Assembly (NCBI RefSeq): GCF_002160825.1
Contig: NZ_NFLI01000003.1
Location: forward strand, 62,001-126,000
Origin: Lachnoclostridium sp. An131
Lineage (GTDB): Bacteria > Bacillota > Clostridia > Lachnospirales > Lachnospiraceae
DNA length: 64,000 nucleotides
Reading direction: 5' to 3'
Shown here: one piece after another, positions 17,048 through 25,782 of the stretch
How positions within the stretch are numbered: the first letter of the stretch is position 1
How the letters are laid out: each line of letters begins with the position of its first letter
Position numbers and translations under genes: made by a program
The notes under the pieces: model-generated
Databases searched by the model: none
Told to the model about the DNA's origin: nothing
The model's input: the letters and a program-made list of their open reading frames with translations, nothing else

Positions 17048-17863
17048 ATGACCTTTGGAGAAAAAATTCAGAAACTTCGAAAGGAAGCCGGGCTGTCTCA
17101 GGAGGAGTTTGCTTACCAGTTAGGCGTCTCACGTCAGGCAGTCAGCAAATGGGAACGGGACAGCGGCTACCCGGAGACGGAGAAAATCATCCGCATGAGC
17201 AAAATGTTTCATGTCACTCTGGATTATCTGTTAAATGAGGGGGAAGAAGACCGCTCCAAGCCTTCGCCTGAGGAGCCAGGCTTCTATGTAAGCCTGGAAA
17301 CAGCCCGAGGCTTTCTGGCCCACCAAAAAAGAAAGCTGCAAAAAACCGGCGCAGCTGCCGGCCTGTTTATTGGCAGCCTGGCCTTTTCCTTTTCAAATCA
17401 AAACAGTAATCTGGGAGTCCTGGTTTTTATGCTGCTGTTTATTACTGAAATCATTCTTCTTTTCTCCATCCTTCTGGCCGGCAATCCCTACCGCCGTCTC
17501 TGGAGAGAACCGCTTCTATTTGACAAGACTGTAAAGGAAAAGCTGACCACTCTCTATGAGGAACGCAGAAAAAAGGCTGTTGCCCTTGATCTGCTCGGCA
17601 TCGCTCTGATTGCCCTGGGCTTTCTGTTTTTCCCGCTCCTCATTCCCGCAGAGCTTTCCACTCCGGATGACCTTGTTCTGGCCTTCGGAATGCTCCTTGC
17701 GGGAGCCGGAGCTGACAGCGTTCGCAGCTGCGCTGACCCAGGATGCAGAAGACTGGAGGCTGAAAGAGCTTCCGCCAAATGGAAAGCAAATCGGAGGCTT
17801 TACTCTTTTACAGGAAAAGGCCATAAAATTCGGAGAAACACAGACAGATGGAAAGCTGTATGA
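17048..17863 (+). pseudogene. XRE-type regulator with membrane segments, 3' part out of frame
   Basis: Residues 1-62 are a typical XRE helix-turn-helix (FGEKIQKLRKEAGLSQEEFAYQLGVSRQAVSKWE). Three hydrophobic segments follow (about residues 95-110, 125-142 and 180-200), as in membrane-bound XRE regulators. From about base 17695 the frame loses plausible protein character (Arg/Cys-rich, ending at 17863), while a different frame becomes clearly protein-like and runs to 17978. Either a frameshift or, more likely, a deletion has joined two genes. AGAAGGAGGA precedes the ATG, so the regulator head could still be made. Confidence 0.7.
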
Positions 17864-17978
17864 ATTCTGCCAGCTTACCCTGTATGAGGATTCCCGTATC
17901 AGCCTTGAGATCGCCGGAATAACTGCATTCTTTGAAATACCGGAAAAGACAGCTGCATATCTGAAAGAATATTTCTAA
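17700..17978 (+). pseudogene. 3' fragment of an unrecognised soluble protein gene
   Basis: From about 17700 to the TAA at 17976-17978 this frame encodes some 92 residues of balanced, soluble composition (LTQDAEDWRLKELPP, GGFTLLQEKAIKFGE, EIPEKTAAYLKEYF). There is no start codon with a ribosome site, and the upstream part of the frame is antisense-like. I do not recognise the family. Its fusion to the XRE gene in a different frame mirrors the ATPase/permease fusion at 8.58 kb. Confidence 0.45.
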
Positions 17979-17989
17979 TCTGCCTGCTT

Positions 17990-19219
17990 TTACATTTCCG
18001 TCCGCGGCACCTCTGCCTTTCTGCCCCGCTTTTTCCCTAACAGCAGCGGCAATATCAGGCAGCCCGCCAGCATCAGAGCCGGAAAAATCACAGCTGCCAG
18101 AATGCCGGAGGAAAGGCTTCCCTGAGCCAGGGAGGAAATCATTCCCACAAAAGTAGGCCCCAGGGAGCAGCCCACATCTCCGCCCAGCGCCAGCAGGGCA
18201 AAAAGCAGAGTCCCGCCTCTGGCAATGGTCCGCGAGGCAATGCTGAAGCCGCCTGGCCAGAGGATGCCTACAGAAAATCCGCACACGCCGCAGCCCAGCA
18301 GGCTTAAGAACGGCCACGGAGAAAGGGAAATGATCAGATAGCTTACGATACACAGGGCCGCGCTTGCTCTCATGCAGGTGTCAAGCTTCAGACGGTCTCC
18401 GTATTTTCCGTAAAGGGCCCTGGAGGTTCCCATCAGAATGGCAAAGAGCATCGGTCCGCAGAGATCGCCCATGCTTTTTGACACCTGGAGGCCTGATTCC
18501 GCAAATGTGGAAGCCCACTGGCTCACCGCCTGCTCGCTGGCTCCAGCGCAAATCATCAGAAGAAGCAGCCAGAAAATACGGTTCTTCAAAAGCTCCTTCA
18601 AAGACAATCCCCTTTCTCCCTCACCCAGCAGTGAATAGATCGGAACCCGCATAAACAAAATGGAATTGGCAGCCGGCACCACGGCCCAGAGCAGCGCGAG
18701 AATTCTCCAGTTCTCAGTTCCAAACAGCAGAAAGTAAACCGTAGAGAACAGGACTACCGCCACATGGCCCCAGCAGTAGAAGGAGTGAAGCAGGCTCATG
18801 GCCGCCTCCTTGTTGTCTGCAGGACAAGCCTCTACGATTGGACTTACCAGCACCTCAATCAGGCCGCCTCCAACCGCATAGAGCATAACGGAAATCAAAA
18901 GCCCGGCGAACGGATCCGGAAGAATACTCGGAAGCACTGACAAAAGGGCCAGTCCGGCCGCGGAACAGATATGTGCAGCCACCACAGATGCCCGGTAGCC
19001 TATCCTGTCGATAAGCCGCGCGCTCAGTGCGTCTATCAACAGCTGAATACAGAAATTAAAGGTAATCAAAAGTGTAATCTGCTGCAGGGGGATCCCATAC
19101 ACAGACTGAAAGGTGAGGAAAAGCAGCGGGGCAAAATTATTTACGATAGCCTGAACAATATAGGCTGTAAAGCATGCCCGAATGGTATGGCTGTACGATA
19201 AGCTGTATTTCTGTATCAT
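17990..19219 (-). CDS. Major facilitator superfamily transporter
   Basis: A 409-residue carrier with twelve hydrophobic segments in two bundles of six, separated by a cytoplasmic loop near residues 195-215 (LGEGERGLSLKELLKN). The motif-A-like stretch between segments 2 and 3 is DALSARLIDRIGYR. It resembles the fucose/sugar- and drug-type MFS carriers of Firmicutes; the substrate is unknown. GTAGGAGGA upstream fixes the ATG at 19219. It is divergent from an AraC regulator at 19404; two long direct repeats lie between them, so the AraC protein probably controls this carrier. Confidence 0.88.
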   Translation of the reverse strand: MIQKYSLSYSHTIRACFTAYIVQAIVNNFAPLLFLTFQSVYGIPLQQITLLITFNFCIQLLIDALSARLIDRIGYRASVVAAHICSAAGLALLSVLPSILPDPFAGLLISVMLYAVGGGLIEVLVSPIVEACPADNKEAAMSLLHSFYCWGHVAVVLFSTVYFLLFGTENWRILALLWAVVPAANSILFMRVPIYSLLGEGERGLSLKELLKNRIFWLLLLMICAGASEQAVSQWASTFAESGLQVSKSMGDLCGPMLFAILMGTSRALYGKYGDRLKLDTCMRASAALCIVSYLIISLSPWPFLSLLGCGVCGFSVGILWPGGFSIASRTIARGGTLLFALLALGGDVGCSLGPTFVGMISSLAQGSLSSGILAAVIFPALMLAGCLILPLLLGKKRGRKAEVPRTEM

Positions 19220-19269
19220 GGATCATCCTCCTACAGTTCTTCATAAAAATTGCTTTTTCAAGCTGTATC

Positions 19270-19340
19270 GTAGTATATTCCCAAACTTTCTTTAAATCAA
19301 TGGATTTTCTTCCAAAAATATAGTACTATATTCTCAAAGT
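19270..19340. promoter_or_regulatory. Pair of 18-base direct repeats, probable AraC operators
   Basis: GTAGTATATTCCCAAACT (19270-19287) and GTACTATATTCTCAAAGT (19323-19340) agree at 15 of 18 positions. Their starts are 53 bases apart, almost exactly five helical turns, so both would face the same side of DNA. They lie between the MFS gene and its divergent AraC regulator. Confidence 0.6.
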
Positions 19341-19350
19341 CAAAAAGCAG

Positions 19351-19371
19351 AGAGCCGTACAGGGCTCTTTT
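19351..19371 (+). terminator. Small hairpin with T-run in the AraC leader
   Basis: AGAGCC / GGCTCT with a 6-base loop followed by TTTT, 33 bases before the AraC start. It could be a weak attenuator of transcription entering the araC-like gene. The stem is only 6 bp, so support is limited. Confidence 0.3.
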
Positions 19372-19403
19372 GAGGACAGTACCGGCAGGAAGGAGGAAGG
19401 CTG

Positions 19404-20444
19404 ATGAACACTTCAAGCATATCGATAGGAGATAATTTTCAGGAGCTGACTGTTCACGGAAAAAGAGAATTTCCCATTCAGTATTATGTCGATGACTTTT
19501 TCCGTTTTCCCGGTTGCCGCTTTCCGCTCCACTGGCACGCGGAAGCCGAGCTTCTGCTCATCTGCGGCGGCCCCGTACAGGCGCAGATCGGGCGTATGGA
19601 ATTTCTGCTGGACGAAGGAGACGGCATCTTTGTAAACAGCAACGTGCTCCACAGCTTCTCACAGCTCTATGAAAGGGACCGCTGCCGATGTCCCAATATT
19701 CTGTTTTCCGGTGAACTCATCGCTCCCGCAGATCATCTGATTTACCGGAAATATATCGGACCGCTTTTATCATCCCGCCAGCTTCCCTGCATAGTCCTGA
19801 AGCCCGCTGTTCTCTGGCAGAAGCAGCTTCTCTCCCACCTTGACCACATCTTTTCTCTTCTGCAGAAATATGGTTCTGAACCTGAACACGGCCCGCTTCC
19901 ATTCCTGCCCTTTGAACACGCGGAGGAGGACAGCCCCTGCTTTGAAATGCAGGTACAGAATGAGCTGAACCATATCTGGCAGCTCCTGTTTTCCCATGCG
20001 GGAGAGCTTTCCTCCGTAAAGCCGGAAAAAGAGGAGGCTGTCCTGCAGATTCGGATGCAGAAAATGCTCGCCTTTATCCGCAGCAGCTATGCCACCTCCA
20101 TCACTTTGAACGACATCGCCGCCTCTGCAGGCATCAGCAAAAGTGAGGCTTCCCGGTGCTTCCAGTCCTATCTGCACCAGCCGCCAGTCGGCTATCTGCA
20201 GAATTACCGTCTGGAAAGGGCAAAACAGCTGCTTTCCTCCTCCCCGGACACGGTAGAGGAGATCAGCCGAAAATGCGGCTTTCAGTCCTCCGGCTATTTC
20301 TGCCGCGTGTTCCGGAAGCATACCGGCCTGTCCCCCAATCAGTACCGGAGGCACAGCCGGCAGCTCAGGATTCCTTCTTCTGCTCCCGCAGCATCTGCCG
20401 GTAATAAGCAACCCGGCGGAACTGATCTTCGAAGTAAGAATTGA
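19404..20444 (+). CDS. AraC-family regulator with cupin domain
   Basis: A 346-residue regulator. The N-terminal part (about residues 20-110) is a cupin-like sugar-sensing fold (FPLHWHAEAELLLICGG and a GDGIFVNSNVLHSF strand). The C-terminal AraC domain (about 215-315) has two helix-turn-helix units: TLNDIAASAGISKSEASRCF and ISRKCGFQSSGYFCRVFRK. AGGAAGGAGGA precedes the ATG. The last 27 codons run antisense across the 3' end of the YihY gene; normal family members end near the QYRR motif, so the tail is an extension. It probably regulates the divergent MFS gene. Confidence 0.9.
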   Translation: MNTSSISIGDNFQELTVHGKREFPIQYYVDDFFRFPGCRFPLHWHAEAELLLICGGPVQAQIGRMEFLLDEGDGIFVNSNVLHSFSQLYERDRCRCPNILFSGELIAPADHLIYRKYIGPLLSSRQLPCIVLKPAVLWQKQLLSHLDHIFSLLQKYGSEPEHGPLPFLPFEHAEEDSPCFEMQVQNELNHIWQLLFSHAGELSSVKPEKEEAVLQIRMQKMLAFIRSSYATSITLNDIAASAGISKSEASRCFQSYLHQPPVGYLQNYRLERAKQLLSSSPDTVEEISRKCGFQSSGYFCRVFRKHTGLSPNQYRRHSRQLRIPSSAPAASAGNKQPGGTDLRSKN

Positions 20445-21234
20445 TTTCGGCACCCAGCAAAATAATATACATACAGAAATAAAGCCAGAGCATAACAAGC
20501 ACAATCGTTGTCAGGCTTCCGTACATATTGGAAATCCCCGGCGAATATTCCACATAGATAGAAAAACCGATAGAAAAAAGATACCAGCACACAGAGGAAA
20601 ACAGAGCCCCTGGCGCCTGGCTGAGCAGACGGGCACGGCGGTTTGGCACAAAACGGTACAAAAGCATAAACACAACAGTAAGAAAGCAGACACCCACGAT
20701 GCCCTTCAGGCGTACTATCATCCCCGTGACCACTGCCAGAAAAGGCATATGCTCCACCGCTGCCTCATGGATGGAATTTCCGAAAACCAGCACCACGAGC
20801 GAAAGGATAATGGCGATCACAAAGACCACTGTATAAAGCGCTGACCGCAGACGGAGAATGATATAATTCCTCCGTTCCTCCACATTGTAGATCGTGTTCA
20901 TACCCCGCATCAGGGCCAGAAAGCCTTTTCCGGCAGACCAGGCTGCCACAATCGCGGAAACCGAGACAGTCACGGCCGTCTTGCTGTATACCTCATTGAT
21001 CAGGCTTAAGATAAAGCTGTCCATGCTGGCAGGGAAAATCGCCCGGGCCGCTTCGTACACATCCGCAGGCGTAATCGAGGTATACCGTATCAGCGTCACC
21101 AGCAGGATGATAAACGGAAAAAATGAGAGCATAATAAAGTAAGCGGTCTGCGCCGCATATGCTCCCACATGGTCATCACGCATGGCCCCCAGAAAACCGG
21201 ACACCATTTTTACTGCCTTCTTCAGAAATTTCAT
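20365..21234 (-). CDS. YihY/BrkB-family inner membrane protein
   Basis: A 289-residue member of the YihY (formerly ribonuclease BN) family. Six membrane segments lie near residues 28-52, 85-105, 130-155, 175-195, 205-230 and 240-262; the family landmarks AAQTAYFIMLSFFPF and WSAGKGFLALMRGMNTIYNV are present. The family has no proven biochemical role; the nuclease label is historical and not supported. GAGGGAGAG precedes the ATG. Its 3' end overlaps the converging AraC gene by 80 bases. Confidence 0.9.
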   Translation of the reverse strand: MKFLKKAVKMVSGFLGAMRDDHVGAYAAQTAYFIMLSFFPFIILLVTLIRYTSITPADVYEAARAIFPASMDSFILSLINEVYSKTAVTVSVSAIVAAWSAGKGFLALMRGMNTIYNVEERRNYIILRLRSALYTVVFVIAIILSLVVLVFGNSIHEAAVEHMPFLAVVTGMIVRLKGIVGVCFLTVVFMLLYRFVPNRRARLLSQAPGALFSSVCWYLFSIGFSIYVEYSPGISNMYGSLTTIVLVMLWLYFCMYIILLGAEINSYFEDQFRRVAYYRQMLREQKKES

Positions 21235-21262
21235 ACTGCTCTCCCTCTTCTGAATGTATATC

Positions 21263-22867
21263 TTACCATAAATCCGTGATTGCCGTCAATTCCGCTCCTG
21301 TATAATAAAAACCTAAAATTTTCTCAAAGCTCATTCCCTGCTTTGCCATAGTATTCGCCCCATTCTGGCTCAAGCCCACACCATGGCCATAGCCGCCGCC
21401 TTCAAAGCGCCAGCCAGCCAGCTCCCCTTCGCTTCCAAATACCGGAGTAATCACCACGCAGGCACTCGGCAGCAGCGAGGCTCCTGCTGTAAGCGTTCCG
21501 TCGCTTCGGACGACATTGCAGCCCTGCAGATTCAGAAGCGCGCGCACATTATATTCTGTCAATACCTGTATCGTATTTTCGCTTCCACGAATCTGAAGCC
21601 TCACAATCGCTCCGCCTTCATTTCTCTCCAGCACCTCGATTCCCTGAATCCTTCCAATACTCTCTATTTCTTTGCTCACAAATGCGCCGTTTTCCTCTGT
21701 AAGAACCGCTTCCGGATTCGCCTCATACCGGCTTTTCAGCGCCGCGTTGACATTATCCGTAAGCGTATCCAGATCTGTTTCCGCCTCCCAGCGGTACCAG
21801 CTGATACCGGCGTCATAGCAGCCTTCATTTTCCTCCTCCAGAAATTCCTCAAACGCCTCTTCTTCACTCAGATCCACAGCTTCTCCCGCTGCGTCTACTG
21901 TTTTCGCGCAAAGATACGGCGTAAGCGAAGCGTCTCCCTCCCACCAGATTTCCTCGTTTCCAGTGGCTCCGCAGGAGGTAGAAAAATAATAAGCCGTAAT
22001 GGGAAGCCCGCCGCTTGTCAAAATCATTCCCGAGGTCGCATCTACAGCCTGGCTGGTACTTTCCGCCGCTCCGGTATTATTGTATACCTGGTAAATGACA
22101 CTGTCATCCACGTGCGCTTCACAGGCAGGGAAGTCAAAGGACTGAAGCTGCTTGCAGGCATAGGTCCTCGCGCAGACTGCCTGGGCCTTCAATGCCTCCA
22201 TACTGTACCCGGAAGGCATCTCACTGGGAACGACATATTTCAGATAGGTTTCAAAGGGCAGATCGTTGACCAGATAAAAGCCCTCCTGTACAGGCCAGAT
22301 CTCCAGCACTCCCTCATAGACAGGGATCCCGCTGTTCCTCACCACCGACTCTACGGCGATTCCTGCGCCGTCTCCTTCAGCAGTTTTCACAACCATCCTC
22401 TCCGGCATAGCTGCCATCGGCTCTCCATTCAGAAACAGCGTATCCTCCTCCCTCGTAAAGGCAAGAAAATTCCCACTTTCTATCGTCTCCCCATTTTCCC
22501 CATCATATACCGTGAGGTCCTGTCCTGAGCCAGAGGACAGCTGAATTTCCCCATGGATCTCTCCCTCATAATGATCTGTTCTCAACAGCACCCGGATATT
22601 TCCGTTGTATTCCAGAGGCTGAACCTCCGGTTCCTCCGTTTCTTCTGCCATTTCCGGTTCTTCCTCCTGCGCATCTTCCATGGGAGTCTCCTCCTCTGTC
22701 TGCCGCCCCTCCCGCTGTCCCTCCTGTGCTGTTTCCGGAGCCTGCATTCCCTTTTTTTCATAAAAAAGAAGCGTTCCAAGAATCAGAACGCCTATCATCA
22801 GAAGATACAGCTTGGTCCTTCTGATCTCCCTGCTTTTATCCCTGTGATAATCTCTCCAATGATCCAC
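21263..22867 (-). CDS. SpoIID/LytB-domain cell-wall protein
   Basis: A 534-residue membrane-anchored protein: an N-terminal transmembrane segment (about residues 20-36), a long Glu-rich spacer (about 45-85), then a SpoIID/LytB domain. Landmarks are VPSEMPSGYSMEALKAQAVCARTYA, a STSCGATGNEEIW segment and the C-terminal FEGGGYGHGVGLSQNGANTMAKQG. SpoIID is a lytic transglycosylase acting on denuded glycan during engulfment; vegetative paralogues such as LytB are modifiers of amidases. The length and acidic linker suggest the second group, but a sporulation role is not excluded. The start is GTG at 22867 with AAGGTGGG upstream. Confidence 0.85.
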   Translation of the reverse strand: MDHWRDYHRDKSREIRRTKLYLLMIGVLILGTLLFYEKKGMQAPETAQEGQREGRQTEEETPMEDAQEEEPEMAEETEEPEVQPLEYNGNIRVLLRTDHYEGEIHGEIQLSSGSGQDLTVYDGENGETIESGNFLAFTREEDTLFLNGEPMAAMPERMVVKTAEGDGAGIAVESVVRNSGIPVYEGVLEIWPVQEGFYLVNDLPFETYLKYVVPSEMPSGYSMEALKAQAVCARTYACKQLQSFDFPACEAHVDDSVIYQVYNNTGAAESTSQAVDATSGMILTSGGLPITAYYFSTSCGATGNEEIWWEGDASLTPYLCAKTVDAAGEAVDLSEEEAFEEFLEEENEGCYDAGISWYRWEAETDLDTLTDNVNAALKSRYEANPEAVLTEENGAFVSKEIESIGRIQGIEVLERNEGGAIVRLQIRGSENTIQVLTEYNVRALLNLQGCNVVRSDGTLTAGASLLPSACVVITPVFGSEGELAGWRFEGGGYGHGVGLSQNGANTMAKQGMSFEKILGFYYTGAELTAITDLW

Positions 22868-22962
22868 CGTTATCTGCCCACCTTATCCGGCGGCTAAAAG
22901 CCGCTTTATTCCATGCCATTTTATTTATATGAAGGGCACGTCCGGGACAGAACCGGCGCACG

Positions 22963-23183
22963 AAAAAAAGCAGCCGCAAGCGGCTGCTTTTATCTGCAGT
23001 ATACCCAAAATGCCGTCTCCGCGATTTTGACGCCTAGCCAAAGCTAGGTGGGTGACCTCAACAGCCCTTCTGCCTTCCACTGCAAAACGGAGGCCTGGCA
23101 TCCAGACTGAGATATTGGAATCCCATAAACGTAAATGTAGGTTCAAAATAGCGGTTTGACGCACACCCCAGGAATTACTCCCT
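22963..23183 (-). ncRNA. ssrS: Probable 6S RNA
   Basis: A non-coding transcription unit of about 220 bases with a perfect promoter (-35 TTGTCA, 17 bases, -10 TATAAT) and a strong terminator: GCAGCCGC / GCGGCTGC with a 2-base loop and seven U residues. In between, long stretches can pair end to end (for example UUGAACCUACAU near the 5' side and CACCCACCUAG...CUAGGCG near the 3' side), and the order of motifs (CCAGG hairpin, UUUUGAACC, GGGAUUCC, then a CACCC hairpin) matches what I remember of clostridial 6S RNA. 6S RNA mimics an open promoter and sequesters sigma-A RNA polymerase. No frame here codes for a convincing protein. SRP RNA, tmRNA and RNase P motifs were looked for and not found. Confidence 0.7.
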
Positions 23184-23189
23184 GGTGTT

Positions 23190-23218
23190 ATTATACTCCG
23201 GTTCTCCTGATTTGACAA
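23190..23218 (-). promoter_or_regulatory. Promoter of the 6S RNA gene
   Basis: Reading the minus strand: TTGTCA (23218-23213), 17-base spacer, TATAAT (23195-23190). The predicted transcript start is near 23183. Confidence 0.8.
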
Positions 23219-23283
23219 CCAGAAAAAAATTACACCTGCTTTCGCAGAATACAGGCAAAGCCCGTAACGAGAGGGACAGGGAT

Positions 23284-24405
23284 TTATACGGTGTCGTTTC
23301 GCTTTACATAACCGGGCGTATCCGGCTCTGCAATCAGCTCCTTCATTTTCGTGACCTTTGCATTCTTGTCCACCACCTGGCCCTCAATATGTACGCCCTC
23401 ACCGATCAGCACGTTCGTGAGCAGCACGCAGTTCTTCACTACGGCGCCAGGCTTAATCACACAGTCACGGCCTACCACAGAGTTTTCTACCGTTCCTCCT
23501 ATGGTACATCCGTTTGCAAGGAAGGATTTTCTGACTATGGCGGTATCAAAATACTGAGTCGGACAGGAATCGCTGGTACGTGTATAGATAGGCCAGGATG
23601 TATCAAACAGATTCTGCGCTGTCTTCAGATCCAGCAGGGCCATATTGCCGTCATAGTAGCTCTTGAAATCTGTGATCGGGGCAAAGAAGCCTCTGTGGGC
23701 CACACCGCGGATGTCCAGATCATGGCATTTGTCATTGATGATCATGCGCAGCGTGTACATGGACGAGGTCTTCTTAGCCTCTCTGAGAAGCTCCACAAAC
23801 AGCTCCTTCTTCATTACATAGGTATCCATGAAGATGTTGCGGTTCTTTACCTTTCCATTGTTCCGCTCAAAGGAATCCACACCCTTCTGGCGGTTCAGGT
23901 TCACACAGTAGCAGCTCTGATAGTTCTCCTTCGCGTCGTCCACGGAATGATAGAGGACTGTGATATCCGCCTCCGACTCGATATGCGTCTTCAGAAGCGC
24001 GTCAAAGTCCTGACGGTATACCATATATCCGGGAGCAATGACCACATGGGTATTTGAGGTATTCTCAATATGCTCCAGGTTTGCAAGATAAGCCTTTACA
24101 TCTGTATTGTAATAATCATTTTCCTCCTGGGAATCCGTAAACATCATCTTTACATATCCGCTCTTGGAGTTGATATTGAAATGCCGCCCGGTACCAATAT
24201 GGCCTACCAGGGACTGCGGTCTTCTCCGGATATACACCTGAATCCGGTCAATGTCGCTGTTTGACATATTGGAAATCGGAAAGTCAATCACGCGGTATCT
24301 GCCAAGGAAGGAGAATGCGGCGATTGAACGGTAATCTTCCAGGCCATCTACCCAGATATGACTTTCTGAAAAACTGATAATTCCTAATGCTCTTGCCATA
24401 ATCAT
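23284..24405 (-). CDS. glgD: Glucose-1-phosphate adenylyltransferase, GlgD subunit
   Basis: A 373-residue GlgC paralogue. The nucleotidyltransferase fold is recognisable ([20 protein letters not shown] near residues 33-52), but the glycine-rich dinucleotide-binding start of GlgC is lost ([13 protein letters not shown] instead). The C-terminal left-handed beta-helix is present (about 280-370). In Firmicutes GlgD pairs with GlgC to form ADP-glucose pyrophosphorylase for glycogen synthesis and is thought to be the regulatory or low-activity subunit. Its ATG overlaps the glgC stop by four bases, so the two are coupled. GlgA, GlgB and GlgP genes are not in the window. Confidence 0.95.
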   Translation of the reverse strand: MIMARALGIISFSESHIWVDGLEDYRSIAAFSFLGRYRVIDFPISNMSNSDIDRIQVYIRRRPQSLVGHIGTGRHFNINSKSGYVKMMFTDSQEENDYYNTDVKAYLANLEHIENTSNTHVVIAPGYMVYRQDFDALLKTHIESEADITVLYHSVDDAKENYQSCYCVNLNRQKGVDSFERNNGKVKNRNIFMDTYVMKKELFVELLREAKKTSSMYTLRMIINDKCHDLDIRGVAHRGFFAPITDFKSYYDGNMALLDLKTAQNLFDTSWPIYTRTSDSCPTQYFDTAIVRKSFLANGCTIGGTVENSVVGRDCVIKPGAVVKNCVLLTNVLIGEGVHIEGQVVDKNAKVTKMKELIAEPDTPGYVKRNDTV

Positions 24406-25544
24406 TCTACCCCTTTTACATTTTTCGCAACCAGTTCAATGTGCTCGCTGTCCGCGCTGCCAACCACTGCCTGGCTTCCTATCTTCACATTATCCGCCAC
24501 GATGACGCGATTCAGCACCGCTCCCGGCTCCACGACCGCTCCCGGCATCAGGACACTGTCATACACCTTCGCACCTGCGCCTATTCTGGCACTGGTAAAC
24601 AGGACGGAATTTTTCACCTCGCCCTCTACAACACAGCCCTGGGTGATGTAAGCATTTTTCACATCTGCATCCTCAGAGATATACTGCGGGAAGGTAGGGA
24701 TGTCCTCTGTATAGATCTTCCAGGTACGGTCATCCAAATCGAGGCCGCTCTTCTGATCCAGCAGATCCATATTCGCCTCCCAAAGGGAATCGATGGTTCC
24801 CACATCCTTCCAGTAGCCTTTAAATTTGTAGGCAAAGAGTCTCTTCCCGTCATTGAGCATCTGCGGAATGATATCCTTTCCGAAATCATGGCTGGATTCC
24901 TCATTCTTCATATCCGCCACCAGCATTCTGCGCAGGAGCTTCCAGTTGAAAATATAGATACCCATAGAAGCAAGATTGCTCTTCGGATGCTCCGGTTTTT
25001 CCTCAAATTCCACAATCTGTCCGGTCTCCGTATCCGTATTCATAATACCGAAACGACTGGCCTCCTTAATCGGAACCTCAATGACCGCGATGGTTGCGTC
25101 CGCATTGTTGTCTTTGTGGTACTTCAGCATCTTCGCATAATTCATCTTGTAGATGTGGTCTCCGGACAAAATCAGAATGTACTCCGGATCATAGCTGTCC
25201 ACAAAATCGATATTCTGGGAAATCGCATCTGCTGTCCCGCGGTATATATTCAGATTCGCGTCTGCCTTCTCACGGGGCGGCAGGACAAATACGCCGCTGT
25301 CACGGGCATCCAGGCCCCAGCTGCCGCCTCCCGCCACATAGCTGTTCAGGAGAACGGATTCATACTGAGTCAGAACGCCGACCACATCGATTCCGCTGTT
25401 TGCACAGTTGCTGAGCGGAAAATCGATAATCTTGTACTTTCCGCCGTACGCCACCGCCGGTTTTGCGACCTTATTGGTAAGTTCGTGCAGACGGGAACCG
25501 CGCCCGCCGGCCAGAATCATTGCCAACATGTTATTTTGTTTCAT
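24402..25544 (-). CDS. glgC: Glucose-1-phosphate adenylyltransferase, GlgC subunit
   Basis: A 380-residue enzyme making ADP-glucose from ATP and glucose-1-phosphate. The catalytic GGRGSRL loop is near residue 15, followed by [20 protein letters not shown], the substrate Asp in [10 protein letters not shown] and EEKPEHPKS; the C-terminal beta-helix carries the usual allosteric and assembly repeats. The ATG at 25544 is chosen: the promoter at 25580-25608 would start RNA about 8 bases before the alternative ATG at 25565, leaving no ribosome site for it, while GAGAGGG serves 25544. First gene of the glgCD operon. Confidence 0.95.
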   Translation of the reverse strand: MKQNNMLAMILAGGRGSRLHELTNKVAKPAVAYGGKYKIIDFPLSNCANSGIDVVGVLTQYESVLLNSYVAGGGSWGLDARDSGVFVLPPREKADANLNIYRGTADAISQNIDFVDSYDPEYILILSGDHIYKMNYAKMLKYHKDNNADATIAVIEVPIKEASRFGIMNTDTETGQIVEFEEKPEHPKSNLASMGIYIFNWKLLRRMLVADMKNEESSHDFGKDIIPQMLNDGKRLFAYKFKGYWKDVGTIDSLWEANMDLLDQKSGLDLDDRTWKIYTEDIPTFPQYISEDADVKNAYITQGCVVEGEVKNSVLFTSARIGAGAKVYDSVLMPGAVVEPGAVLNRVIVADNVKIGSQAVVGSADSEHIELVAKNVKGVE

Positions 25545-25579
25545 GATAAAGGCCCTCTCTTTCATTTAAATACGCTATT

Positions 25580-25608
25580 ATTATACAATTTTATGAAAAA
25601 GAATGCAA
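25580..25608 (-). promoter_or_regulatory. Promoter of glgCD
   Basis: Minus strand: TTGCAT (25608-25603), 17-base spacer, TATAAT (25585-25580). The strong match and its position decide the glgC start. Confidence 0.75.
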
Positions 25609-25730
25609 TTTCTCCTTTGTAAATTTTATGTTTTGCACAAATATAACTGTAAAAACTTCTAATTTAGGGCATTTTTTGTGTATTTTTACTAAATCTACAT
25701 TTTGTTCCGAAAAATCTTACCGCAGGAACA

Positions 25731-25772
25731 GGGCCGGCATGCTGGAAAAACCTTTTTCCGGTATGCCGGCCC
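25731..25772. terminator. Long hairpin after the ligase gene
   Basis: A 20-base arm (GGGCCGGCAT, then GCTGGAAAAA) pairs with its near-perfect complement across a 2-base gap. A T-rich tract follows on the plus strand; on the minus strand it directly follows the AMP-ligase stop codon and may end that operon. The rest of the 25566-25782 gap is AT-rich with the glgC promoter and nothing else seen. Confidence 0.6.
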
Positions 25773-25782
25773 TTCATTTTTT

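Noticed and set aside
22890-22904. GCGGCT/AGCCGC hairpin upstream of the SpoIID-like gene as a terminator
   Set aside because: Only 6 bp, its weak T-run faces the plus strand where no gene ends, and it lies just before a start codon on the other strand.
24441-25622. A 393-codon open frame antisense to glgC
   Set aside because: Shadow frame with His/Arg/Ile-rich composition and no ribosome site.
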